A DNA stretch of 33,237 nt. Origin: an uncultured bacterium (lineage in GTDB: Bacteria; Cyanobacteriota; Vampirovibrionia; Gastranaerophilales; Gastranaerophilaceae). The translations under genes and the position numbers were made by a program. Below are positions 16,139 to 23,734 of the stretch, piece by piece. Below the pieces are notes generated by a model. The model did no database searches. It worked only from the letters and a program-made list of their open reading frames with translations, and was not told the origin of the DNA. Location: the NCBI GenBank assembly GCA_902777385.1, contig CACYTP010000018.1:1-33237 (forward strand), in the 5' to 3' direction. The number at the start of each line of letters is the position of its first letter. Positions within the stretch are counted from its first letter, which is position 1.

Positions 16139-17077
16139 ATGCAAAGTTATAATTTTGACACGGTTATATTAGGCGGTGGACCTGCCGGTTTATCTGCAGG
16201 TATTTATGCAAGCAGAGGTGCTGTTTCAACCGCTATAGTTGATATAAATATGTTTGGCGGACAGCCTTCCAATTACTTGGAATTAGAAAATTATCCAAGC
16301 TATTCCACTGTTGGCGGATACGATTTAATGGAAAAATTTGAAGAACATGCCGATAAATTTAATGTTCAAAAATTTCCAATGCAGGAAATTACTGAAGTCG
16401 ATTTAATAAACAAATCAATCAAAACAACCGAAGCAGAATTCAACGCAAAGACTATTATTCTTGCTACAGGAGCTCAACCCATGAAACTTGGAGTTCCGGG
16501 CGAAAAAGAATTTGTCGGAAGAGGTGTTAGCTACTGTGCAGTATGCGATGGGGCTTTTTATCGAGATAAAGTTGTCGCCGTTGTCGGTGGTGGTAATGCG
16601 GCTGTAGAAGAAGCTATGTACCTTACAAAATTTGCAACTAAAGTTTATCTTATACACAGAAGAGATGAACTTCGTGCTGACAAAATTGTTCAGGAAAGAG
16701 CTTTCAAAAATGATAAATTAGAATTTATATGGGATACAGTAGTTGAAGAAATTAAGGGCAAAGACCTTGTTTGTTCTGCAACAATTAAAAACGTAAAAAC
16801 TAACAACGTTTCAGATTTGCAAATTGACGGAATATTCCCTTACATCGGAATGACACCGAATGTTGACTTATTTAACGGTCAACTGGAACAAGATGCAAGA
16901 GGATTTATCATTACGGATGAAACAATGAAAACATCACTTGATGGTGTTTACGCTGTAGGGGATGTCAGAACGACTCCTCTGAGACAAGTTATAACAGCAG
17001 CAGCAGATGGTGCTGTTGCGGCTGTATACGCAGTACGATATCTTGAAACATTAAAAGATATTCCGCAAAAGGTTTAA
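16139..17077 (+). CDS. trxB: Thioredoxin reductase
   Basis: This 312-residue flavoenzyme passes electrons from NADPH through FAD to thioredoxin. The FAD site is GGGPAG near residue 12. The redox pair is C133-AV-C136 in the SYCAVCDGAF context. The NADPH site is GGGNAAVEEA (150-159) with HRRDELRA (173-180), which specifies NADPH. The C-terminal FAD motif is YAVGDVRTTPLRQ. It is complete and of normal length. A purine-rich site (GGGGAAAGAGG) precedes the ATG. Confidence 0.95.
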   Translation: MQSYNFDTVILGGGPAGLSAGIYASRGAVSTAIVDINMFGGQPSNYLELENYPSYSTVGGYDLMEKFEEHADKFNVQKFPMQEITEVDLINKSIKTTEAEFNAKTIILATGAQPMKLGVPGEKEFVGRGVSYCAVCDGAFYRDKVVAVVGGGNAAVEEAMYLTKFATKVYLIHRRDELRADKIVQERAFKNDKLEFIWDTVVEEIKGKDLVCSATIKNVKTNNVSDLQIDGIFPYIGMTPNVDLFNGQLEQDARGFIITDETMKTSLDGVYAVGDVRTTPLRQVITAAADGAVAAVYAVRYLETLKDIPQKV

Positions 17078-17079
17078 CA

Positions 17080-17932
17080 CTGCAAAAACAGAAAATATTT
17101 TTGGTATTTAACACATCACACCTCGGGGATACATTGTTATGTAATTCACTTTGTCAGAATATAAAGAACGTATACCCCGATTCTAAAATTGTGTTTACAT
17201 AAGGGGTTGCTGAGTCGCATTAAATTTATTTTAAAGTTTCCATATAAACATGCTGATTACGCATTTGTTACATACAGAAATAATACTAATTCACTAATTC
17301 CCAGACTAATCATGAGTAAAAAAATTATAGAGTACACAAAAAAGAAAATTACAGTACCGATGCAGGAATATTTTATAAACTTATTAAAAAATATTACAGA
17401 TACCCCTTTACATCCTGTACCTATAAAATTTGAAGTATCAAAAGATTTACCTTTGCCTTTACAACAATTGCTGCCAACCGGCAAAAAATATATTGGCTTA
17501 TGTACGCTAACGACTAGTAAAATAAAGGATACACCTATCGACACAGCAATTGCCGTAATAAATCAATTAGTTAAAAAAGATTATATTCCTGTATTCATGG
17601 GGGCAGGGGATGATGCCAAAATATATGCGGAAACATTAAAACAAAACCATTGTTTATTTATTGATTTAGTAGACAAAACATCAGTTAAAGAAATTGGCAC
17701 TGTTTTACGAAACTGTAATGCCCTAATAAGTGCTGATACCGGATTGGTTCATGTTGCATGCGGTGTAGGAACTCCGGTTGTTGAAATATTTAATACAACT
17801 GAAACGATTAACCAATGGGCACCCGATGAAAATTTATACAAAATATCAATAATTTACAAAGATAAAACTGCTCTTAATATTGTTAATAAATTAGAAAAGC
17901 TATTAGAAAAAAATACGACTATACCTGTATAA
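17080..17932 (+). pseudogene. GT9 heptosyltransferase-like glycosyltransferase, broken by an internal deletion or frameshift
   Basis: Two frames together give one GT9 protein. From CTG 17080 to TAA 17200 the peptide contains NTSHLGDTLLCNSLCQ and YPDSKIVF, the typical GT9 N-terminus. The frame then stops. From about 17198 a second frame gives HKGLLSRIKF, YAFVTYRN, GKKYIGLCT, VFMGAGDD and SADTGLVHVACGVGTPVVEIF, the rest of the family up to a normal C-terminus at 17932. Intact relatives have roughly 25-30 more residues between these parts, so a segment has been lost and the frame shifted. The expected ATG also appears as CTG, 7 nt after AAGG. A 247-residue ORF from TTG 17189 remains open but lacks the N-terminal Rossmann half. 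An intact enzyme would add a sugar to a surface glycan. Confidence 0.75.
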
Positions 17933-17969
17933 ATAATAAATATATACCTACAACGCCCTATTTATTAAC

Positions 17970-17996
17970 AAAAAAAAGTTGCCAAGAATTGGCAAC
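17970..17996 (-). terminator. Rho-independent terminator of small RNA B
   Basis: On the minus strand a perfect 8-bp stem GTTGCCAA/TTGGCAAC with loop TTC is followed by eight Ts (17977-17970). On the plus strand the hairpin is followed by ATTAAATAAA, so it does not serve the gene to the left. Confidence 0.85.
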
Positions 17997-18109
17997 ATTA
18001 AATAAACACGAGGATATTAAGAGAGAGAGAGTATAAAGTCTGATATTATTTCGCTTAATTAATTTCGTTTAAGGTTTTATTATCTTTCCAATTTAAATGA
18101 TTTAATTCC
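17970..18109 (-). ncRNA. Candidate small RNA B
   Basis: The gap between the GT9 pseudogene and pilT has no credible ORF. On the minus strand, downstream of an identical 25-bp element, about 140 nt lead to a textbook terminator. The centre has a CU-repeat (18022-18031) and UCCUCGUG, which is complementary to purine-rich binding sites. Length, polarity, promoter-proximal element and terminator position match candidate A; the bodies share only short pieces such as GAATTAAAT. Confidence 0.45.
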
Positions 18110-18134
18110 CTTACATTTATATAAAGTATTTTTA
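18110..18134 (-). repeat. 25-bp element, copy B (identical to 10070-10094)
   Basis: All 25 positions match copy A while the flanks diverge at once on both sides. It carries TATAAA on the minus strand, at the same distance from the predicted RNA start. Confidence 0.75.
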
Positions 18135-18227
18135 GCTCCATAAATTGATATATTTATTATAAATATTAAGAAATTGTAATATTTAAAAAGCCCTTATACA
18201 TCAAATGGTCGGTATTCTCAAAAAATC

Positions 18228-18256
18228 TTGTCAAAATTGAACGTTAATGTTACAAT
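18228..18256 (+). promoter_or_regulatory. Promoter of pilT-recO
   Basis: TTGTCA (18228-18233), a 17-bp spacer and TACAAT (18251-18256). The predicted start near 18263 lies downstream of the ATGs at 18247 and 18262, which supports translation from ATG 18295. Confidence 0.6.
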
Positions 18257-18294
18257 TGATAATGAAAGAAGAGAGATACAAAGATAGGATAGTT

Positions 18295-19413
18295 ATGGAT
18301 TTCGATATTGAAGATTTTTTAAGAAAAGCCGTTGCAATTGGAGCTTCCGACGTTCACTTAGCTGTTGGGGAACATCCTACAGTTCGTAAAGACGGAAGAA
18401 TTCTTAAAATAAACATGCCGGTTTTAACCGATGATGATGTAGACAAGGCTTATGATGGACTATTACCTCGTACGGCAAGAGAAAACATGGAAAATGTTTA
18501 TGATTTGGATTTTGCGTATGAAATACCCGGAGTATCACGTTTTCGTGTTAACTTATCCAGACAGTTAGGCAAAAGTAAACTTGTAATTCGTCTTATTCCA
18601 TATTATGTTCCTAAAATCGGTGAGTTAAATCTTCCTTCTTCATTAGAACAGTTTGCCATGCTTAATCATGGTTTGGTGTTGGTTACAGGCCCTACAGGTG
18701 CAGGTAAGTCAACAACTATTGCATCTTTGATTGACTATATTAATACTAATTATCCAAAACATATTATCACAATTGAAGATCCGATTGAGTTTATTTTTAA
18801 TAATAAAAAATGTATAATTTCACAGCGTCAAATTTTACTTGATACGGCATCATTCCCTGATGGGGTTAAATATGCTTTAAGACAAGATCCGGACGTAATA
18901 TTTATTGGTGAAATTCGTGACAGAGAAACTATTACGGCAGCTCTTAAAGCTGCGGAAACAGGGCATTTAGTATTTGCAACTATTCATACTAATGACGCTG
19001 TTCAAACTATTAACAGAATTATCAATATGTTTGAACCTTCCGACAGAGATGTCGTTCGTAATCAGTTAGCAGCATTAGTAAGAGGTACGGTTTCTCAAAA
19101 ACTTATTCCTTTAAAAGATGGCTCAGGAAGACGTCCGGCATGTGAAGTTTTGGTAGTCACATCAACTGTTAAAGACTTTATTGAAAAGGATGAATTAGAT
19201 AACATTTATGACCTTGTTAAGAAAGGTTCATTCAATTCAATGATTACTATGAACATGTCATTGTATAACATGTTTGTTAACGGTTATATCTCAGAAGAAG
19301 TTGCTATGGAATTTTCTGATGATAAGACGGAATTGGTACAAATGATTAAGGGAGTGTATAGTGGTACCAAAGCCGGCGGCAGTATGTCCGAAGATGACGA
19401 TGATGACTTTTAA
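18295..19413 (+). CDS. pilT: PilT-like type IV pilus retraction ATPase
   Basis: I start at ATG 18295 (372 residues): it has AGGAT just upstream, lies after the predicted transcription start, and gives the standard PilT beginning (FLRKAVAIGASDVHLAVG). The hexameric ATPase powers pilus retraction at the inner membrane. Motifs are Walker A GPTGAGKST, the Asp box IITIEDPIEF, Walker B DVIFIGEIRD, and the His box GHLVFATIHTNDA. The retraction motif normally AIRNLIRE is altered to DNIYDLVKKG, and the tail is strongly acidic (DDDDDF). A PilT paralogue such as PilU is possible. It is followed by recO 12 bp downstream. No other pilus gene is in the window. Confidence 0.88.
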   Translation: MDFDIEDFLRKAVAIGASDVHLAVGEHPTVRKDGRILKINMPVLTDDDVDKAYDGLLPRTARENMENVYDLDFAYEIPGVSRFRVNLSRQLGKSKLVIRLIPYYVPKIGELNLPSSLEQFAMLNHGLVLVTGPTGAGKSTTIASLIDYINTNYPKHIITIEDPIEFIFNNKKCIISQRQILLDTASFPDGVKYALRQDPDVIFIGEIRDRETITAALKAAETGHLVFATIHTNDAVQTINRIINMFEPSDRDVVRNQLAALVRGTVSQKLIPLKDGSGRRPACEVLVVTSTVKDFIEKDELDNIYDLVKKGSFNSMITMNMSLYNMFVNGYISEEVAMEFSDDKTELVQMIKGVYSGTKAGGSMSEDDDDDF

Positions 19414-19425
19414 TATATAAATATA

Positions 19426-20193
19426 ATGTCTAAAGCTTCTTATATTACAAATGCAATTAATTTAAAATCTTATACCCTTAGCGAGTCAGATAAGATAGTT
19501 GTTATGTACTCAAGAGATAGAGGGTTAATTCGTGGTGTTGCAAAAGGAGTTAAAAAGCCTAAAAGTAAACTTGGTGCGAGAATGGATTTGCTTGTGGCTA
19601 ATCGGTTGATGTTACATCCGGGAAGAAACTTAAATACCATATCACAAGCAGAAGCTCTGAACACATTTAACAAGACCAGACAAGACATGGATAAAATTTG
19701 CTATTCAATGTATATATCAGAAGTTGTTAGTAATTTTGGGATAGAAGATGATCCTTGCTCTGCAGCTATTTACGATTTACTATACGAAGCATTGGATACA
19801 ATTTCAAAGGCTGACAATAAAATTACTATTATTAATACTGTACTTAAATTCCAATTAAAAATGATGCGTATATCGGGATTTTCACTTGAATTGGATAAAT
19901 GTCTGTGTTGCGGGAAACCCATAGAAAATGAAAATATGTATTTTGCGACAAAAGTTGGCGGTGTTATTTGTAATGACTGTAATAGTACATATCACTTGCA
20001 TGACATAATGCACTACAAATTAAGAAATTATCTTTCAGTGTTGGCAAACACAGAATTTGATGAGCATTCCGATTACGAAAAAAAATCAACCGAAAAAATC
20101 TGCACAGTATGCTTTGAAATACTAAAATCGTACATCAATGCACATGCCGCAAAAAAACTCAAGTCTGTGGATATATTACAGGAAGTCTGCTAA
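19426..20193 (+). CDS. recO: DNA repair protein RecO
   Basis: This 255-residue protein loads RecA on SSB-coated gaps with RecF and RecR. An N-terminal OB fold (residues about 5-80) contains LIRGVAKGVKKPKSKLG. A helical domain follows, with a zinc finger formed by C-LC-C and C-ND-C near residues 155-185. No Shine-Dalgarno sequence precedes the ATG (upstream is only TATATAAATATA), so it may rely on re-initiation after pilT. Confidence 0.9.
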   Translation: MSKASYITNAINLKSYTLSESDKIVVMYSRDRGLIRGVAKGVKKPKSKLGARMDLLVANRLMLHPGRNLNTISQAEALNTFNKTRQDMDKICYSMYISEVVSNFGIEDDPCSAAIYDLLYEALDTISKADNKITIINTVLKFQLKMMRISGFSLELDKCLCCGKPIENENMYFATKVGGVICNDCNSTYHLHDIMHYKLRNYLSVLANTEFDEHSDYEKKSTEKICTVCFEILKSYINAHAAKKLKSVDILQEVC

Positions 20194-20234
20194 TATTTCT
20201 CGGTTTATAGACTAAACTTATTAAAATAACTGAA

Positions 20235-21278
20235 TTATAATTTTATATAATTATAATCAGGATTTGTCTTTAGTTTTTCTTCAATTTCCTCAAAAGTTAG
20301 TAAGCCTTCAGTTGCACCAAATGCAGATACAACACCTGCGGCATTAACTGAAGCATACATTAAGGATTTACCGATATCCAAGTCAGTCTTTGCTAAAGCT
20401 CCGCAGAAGGTTGAAGCGAAGGCATCACCGGCACCCAAAGTAGATACAACAGGGCCATCCCATACAGGACAAATATAATAGTTATTACCATCATAAGCAT
20501 AAGCACCTCTGCCGCCATCGGTAATTACTATTACCTGATAATCAGAGACCTTCAACTTTTTAAACATTTCTTTTATATCAGGATGAATTATTTCTTCAGA
20601 ATATTTAATATCCTTTGTATCAGGTCGAACCTGAATATTAGTTGCCATCATAGCCTCTTCTTTATTCATAACAACAATTTGTGCTGTCTCAAGTATTTTC
20701 TTCAGATAATTAAATCCTTTTTTAATACTTGTTGAACCTGCGTTAAAACATACATAAACATTATTTTCTTTTGCAAAATGCACAATATCATCTAAAACCT
20801 TATTACTATCACCATTTAAAGGTGCAATATATAAAAATTTTGAATTTTTAATAGCTTCAAAATTAATTTCTGATTTTTTAATATGAGCATTCGCACCTCT
20901 GTGGGCTAGAACTGTTCTGTCACCTTCAAAACTTACAAGAATAATCGAAAATCCTGTAGAATCTTTTGGATCTTGAATTTTATTAGACAAATCGACATTT
21001 GTATTCTCAAAAGATTTAACTATACCCTGAGAATAAATATCATCACCAATTTTAAAAATAGCACTTGTCGAGAATCCTAAATTTGAAAAATTAACAGCCG
21101 TATTTACACCGCCGCCACCGACTTTTGACGCAAAATCAGAAATTTCAAGTTTTGCACCATATCTGTAGCTCATAAACTCAGATTTTTTATTTTTTGCAGA
21201 AACAGAGACAACGTTCGCGTCCTCGCACTCTACAAAAACATCCATTGTCGCACTACCAATAGTTATAACATCAAACAT
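20235..21278 (-). CDS. PfkB-family carbohydrate or nucleoside kinase
   Basis: This 347-residue ribokinase-fold enzyme phosphorylates a sugar or nucleoside hydroxyl with ATP. The N-terminal substrate signature is GGGGVNTAVNFSNLG (54-68). The C-terminal signature is TLGAGDAFAS (280-289) with catalytic Asp285 and the anion-hole Gly-Ala-Gly. The usual D-T-x-G-A-G-D is S-T-L-G-A-G-D here, so the first Asp is replaced. Sequence alone does not settle whether the substrate is ribose, fructose, adenosine or another. It is monocistronic and convergent with recO; a weak AT-rich inverted repeat lies at its 3' end. Confidence 0.88.
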   Translation of the reverse strand: MFDVITIGSATMDVFVECEDANVVSVSAKNKKSEFMSYRYGAKLEISDFASKVGGGGVNTAVNFSNLGFSTSAIFKIGDDIYSQGIVKSFENTNVDLSNKIQDPKDSTGFSIILVSFEGDRTVLAHRGANAHIKKSEINFEAIKNSKFLYIAPLNGDSNKVLDDIVHFAKENNVYVCFNAGSTSIKKGFNYLKKILETAQIVVMNKEEAMMATNIQVRPDTKDIKYSEEIIHPDIKEMFKKLKVSDYQVIVITDGGRGAYAYDGNNYYICPVWDGPVVSTLGAGDAFASTFCGALAKTDLDIGKSLMYASVNAAGVVSAFGATEGLLTFEEIEEKLKTNPDYNYIKL

Positions 21279-21304
21279 AGTATTCTCCTTTTCATCCTAT
21301 ACAG

Positions 21305-21313
21305 ATTATAACA
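21305..21313 (-). promoter_or_regulatory. Extended -10 promoter of the PfkB kinase gene
   Basis: The minus strand reads TGTTATAAT (21313-21305), a perfect -10 with TGn extension. TTTACA further upstream is at 20 bp, too far for a good -35. AAAGGAG precedes the start codon at 21278. The divergent gene at 21415 shares this 136-bp region. Confidence 0.5.
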
Positions 21314-21414
21314 TAAATGTATTAATTAATTGTAAAATTATATTCATATCAGAGCAAATTTTTATATTGAGTTAGTTTGTATAGATAAAGATTAATTAAA
21401 AGGAAATTATACGG

Positions 21415-23664
21415 ATGATTATTAACAAAGTAAACTTGACCCCTATTCACAATTTTTATAAATCTGAAACCACAGCAGAACCTGCCAATATTCCACAATA
21501 TAGACAAATTAAAGAGCTATCAGGCATTACATATCGGGATTTTAATATAAATTTTGGAGCAAGATTATTTAGAAGTCCTGAGAACTTCTATGAACAGCCT
21601 TTTAATCAAAAAAATATGCCTGATTCAATGAGGGAATATCTTTATACTGATTATAATGAAAGAAAGAATATCCCGCCTGCACTTATGATGAAATTGGTAT
21701 TTGAAGATATAAATAGCATAAATTCACTTGATTTTATAAAACGTCATTACAAAAATGAACCGTTATTTGAAAACTTGTCTGATAAACCCAAAAGACAAGC
21801 AAGAAAAGGTATTGTATCAGAAATAGAAGCCCTAAAATCAGAAATGGATGAAATACCTCTTTTTAAAGACGGAAATTCTAACTTTGGGGTTTATGTATTA
21901 AGAAAAATATACTTTGAAGGAAAAACGCTAAATGAAATCAATAAAGATTTTAAAAAGGATTTATCTGAAGCATACGAAGGTTTAATAACATCACAAATAG
22001 ATTACGATGATATAAATGCCTACGGCATAAAGTTTCCCAAAACACCATTCTGGAAATCATTTATCGTAACAAGAGAAGATTTTCCTTATGTATACAGACC
22101 AAGAAAAGCCGGAGAGCAAAACGCTTTATCAAAAGAACGAACACTATCAGACATAATGTCAGGGAATTATACAACAACCCCAAGAACTAAAAAACAACGT
22201 TATAAAGTAAAAGACAATGATGAAGCTAAACGAATTGGAGATGCTCTGATTAATGGTCATGGAAATGTTCAAAGCACTGAAAAAGCACTCCGAAGCAAAG
22301 GTATTAGAGATACAGAAAGGCTATCTTTCGTAAGCAAATACCTTAGCCAGATTATGAGCATCGCATTAGAAAAAACGCATGCTTCAGACGAAATGCGAAG
22401 CTTCTTTGAAAACTATGACAACATGAATAAAAAGCAAAAGGAAAAACTTGAAGCATATTGGAAGAACAACTCACAAATGAGGGAACTCCAATCTTTAGCA
22501 ATTTCGGACACTATAAAGTTGTTTTTCGAAGTTTATGAAGACGGCACAAACATGGACGAATTTCAGGAATTACTTGATTATGCCAATTCAATAAAACCAA
22601 ATAGAGAAGCCTATTTGAAAGAATTAGAAAAGAAACAGCTTATGTATGAGGACATATTTAAAGACTACAATCCTGAAAAACATAATAATACAGCTTCAAT
22701 ACCAATCGACACAGCTGCTCATAATACAGCTAAAACTACAGATGAACTGCTGGTAGAAGAAGCAATGAAAAATGGAGCAGAAATTTTCAGTTTTATAGCA
22801 GCTAACGGCAAGGAATATAAATTTGTATACAGTCCCGATGAAATGTGGAGAAAAAAGTATAAAGACGAATATTACCTCATGCCAACAGCATTTGTCAACA
22901 AGTGTATAAATTTCGTACAAAATTCAAAATTGGCAAATGAGGATTACTATAGAATAATGGCTCTTAGCCATACAGTTCCCAGCAATGAACTCGAACGAAT
23001 TATGCCATCCGAAGAGTACAACAAAATATCTGAACAAATAAGCAAGGAATTCAGCAAGAAAAATATTCGTGCATCCATTGCCGCACAACAAGCAGCGGCG
23101 GAAGCGTTGATATCCAGACTTGGTGAAGAATATATAGAACTTATGGGTATTACAGCTTATGATATGTGCAATCAGGCAAAGGAAAAATTTAAGATTAATG
23201 AATGGACTCCGGAAGAACGTACTTTAGTTGATGCAAGATATCATGACTATATGCAGCCATTATCAGATAAGCATGTGATAAATGAATTGTCTAAAGCAAC
23301 AGTAGAAAATCTTGCAAAACTTGGAACAAATGCTCAAAAAGTGTTTGTTTGCGACGACATGGATAACTTGCTCGGAGCAAATTTAAGAGAAAATCCTGAA
23401 CTAAAATCTCAACTTGCTAAGGCACTTAAACAATTTAAAGTATTTACTGACTATGGCAGTTCCTCAAGATTTATACTAAGAGATGATGTATCCGACGCAA
23501 TGAAAATGTATAAAGCCAGATTAATCATAGAACAATTTATGGAAAATCACGCTGATGACTATATACCATACTTATTAGTTAACTATGACAACATAGGGAA
23601 ATATATAACGGAACCTGACGTTAAAATGGCTTTATATAACAAATACTATCAAATTAAAAAATAA
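21415..23664 (+). CDS. Large unknown protein with N-terminal hxFxG-type box
   Basis: I do not recognise this 749-residue family. It starts MIINKVNL, close to MLISRVNL of the HNH-like protein at 13026, and has NINFGA at residues 44-49, the same position as the box in the HNH-like pair. The rest is mostly helical and charged, without signal peptide, transmembrane segment or cysteine clusters. A Ser/Thr/basic stretch (about 245-265) separates an N-terminal and a central helical part. A short globular-looking segment near residues 460-485 precedes an Ala-rich helix (about 555-570). The C-terminal 130 residues are denser in hydrophobics. Upstream AAAGGAAA is a modest binding site. It ends at a shared terminator. 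Confidence 0.75.
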   Translation: MIINKVNLTPIHNFYKSETTAEPANIPQYRQIKELSGITYRDFNINFGARLFRSPENFYEQPFNQKNMPDSMREYLYTDYNERKNIPPALMMKLVFEDINSINSLDFIKRHYKNEPLFENLSDKPKRQARKGIVSEIEALKSEMDEIPLFKDGNSNFGVYVLRKIYFEGKTLNEINKDFKKDLSEAYEGLITSQIDYDDINAYGIKFPKTPFWKSFIVTREDFPYVYRPRKAGEQNALSKERTLSDIMSGNYTTTPRTKKQRYKVKDNDEAKRIGDALINGHGNVQSTEKALRSKGIRDTERLSFVSKYLSQIMSIALEKTHASDEMRSFFENYDNMNKKQKEKLEAYWKNNSQMRELQSLAISDTIKLFFEVYEDGTNMDEFQELLDYANSIKPNREAYLKELEKKQLMYEDIFKDYNPEKHNNTASIPIDTAAHNTAKTTDELLVEEAMKNGAEIFSFIAANGKEYKFVYSPDEMWRKKYKDEYYLMPTAFVNKCINFVQNSKLANEDYYRIMALSHTVPSNELERIMPSEEYNKISEQISKEFSKKNIRASIAAQQAAAEALISRLGEEYIELMGITAYDMCNQAKEKFKINEWTPEERTLVDARYHDYMQPLSDKHVINELSKATVENLAKLGTNAQKVFVCDDMDNLLGANLRENPELKSQLAKALKQFKVFTDYGSSSRFILRDDVSDAMKMYKARLIIEQFMENHADDYIPYLLVNYDNIGKYITEPDVKMALYNKYYQIKK

Positions 23665-23687
23665 TAAAATAAAAACAGATGCAAAAA

Positions 23688-23716
23688 AAATCCCGATTTT
23701 AACATCGGGATTTTTT
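23688..23716. terminator. Bidirectional terminator between the unknown protein and the TpsB-like gene
   Basis: A 10-bp perfect stem AAATCCCGAT/ATCGGGATTT (23688-23697 with 23704-23713) has T-runs on both strands. It serves the convergent genes ending at 23664 and 23735. Confidence 0.92.
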
Positions 23717-23734
23717 CTATTTTTGTTAGAACCG

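Noticed and set aside
18021-18032. GA-repeat as a phase-variable tract
   Set aside because: It lies in an intergenic region, outside any gene or promoter spacer on the plus strand. It is better explained as the CU-rich part of candidate RNA B.
20234-20257. Inverted repeat ATTATAATT...AATTATAAT at the end of the PfkB gene
   Set aside because: Made only of A and T in an AT-rich gap, with no T-run of use; a chance palindrome is the simpler reading.
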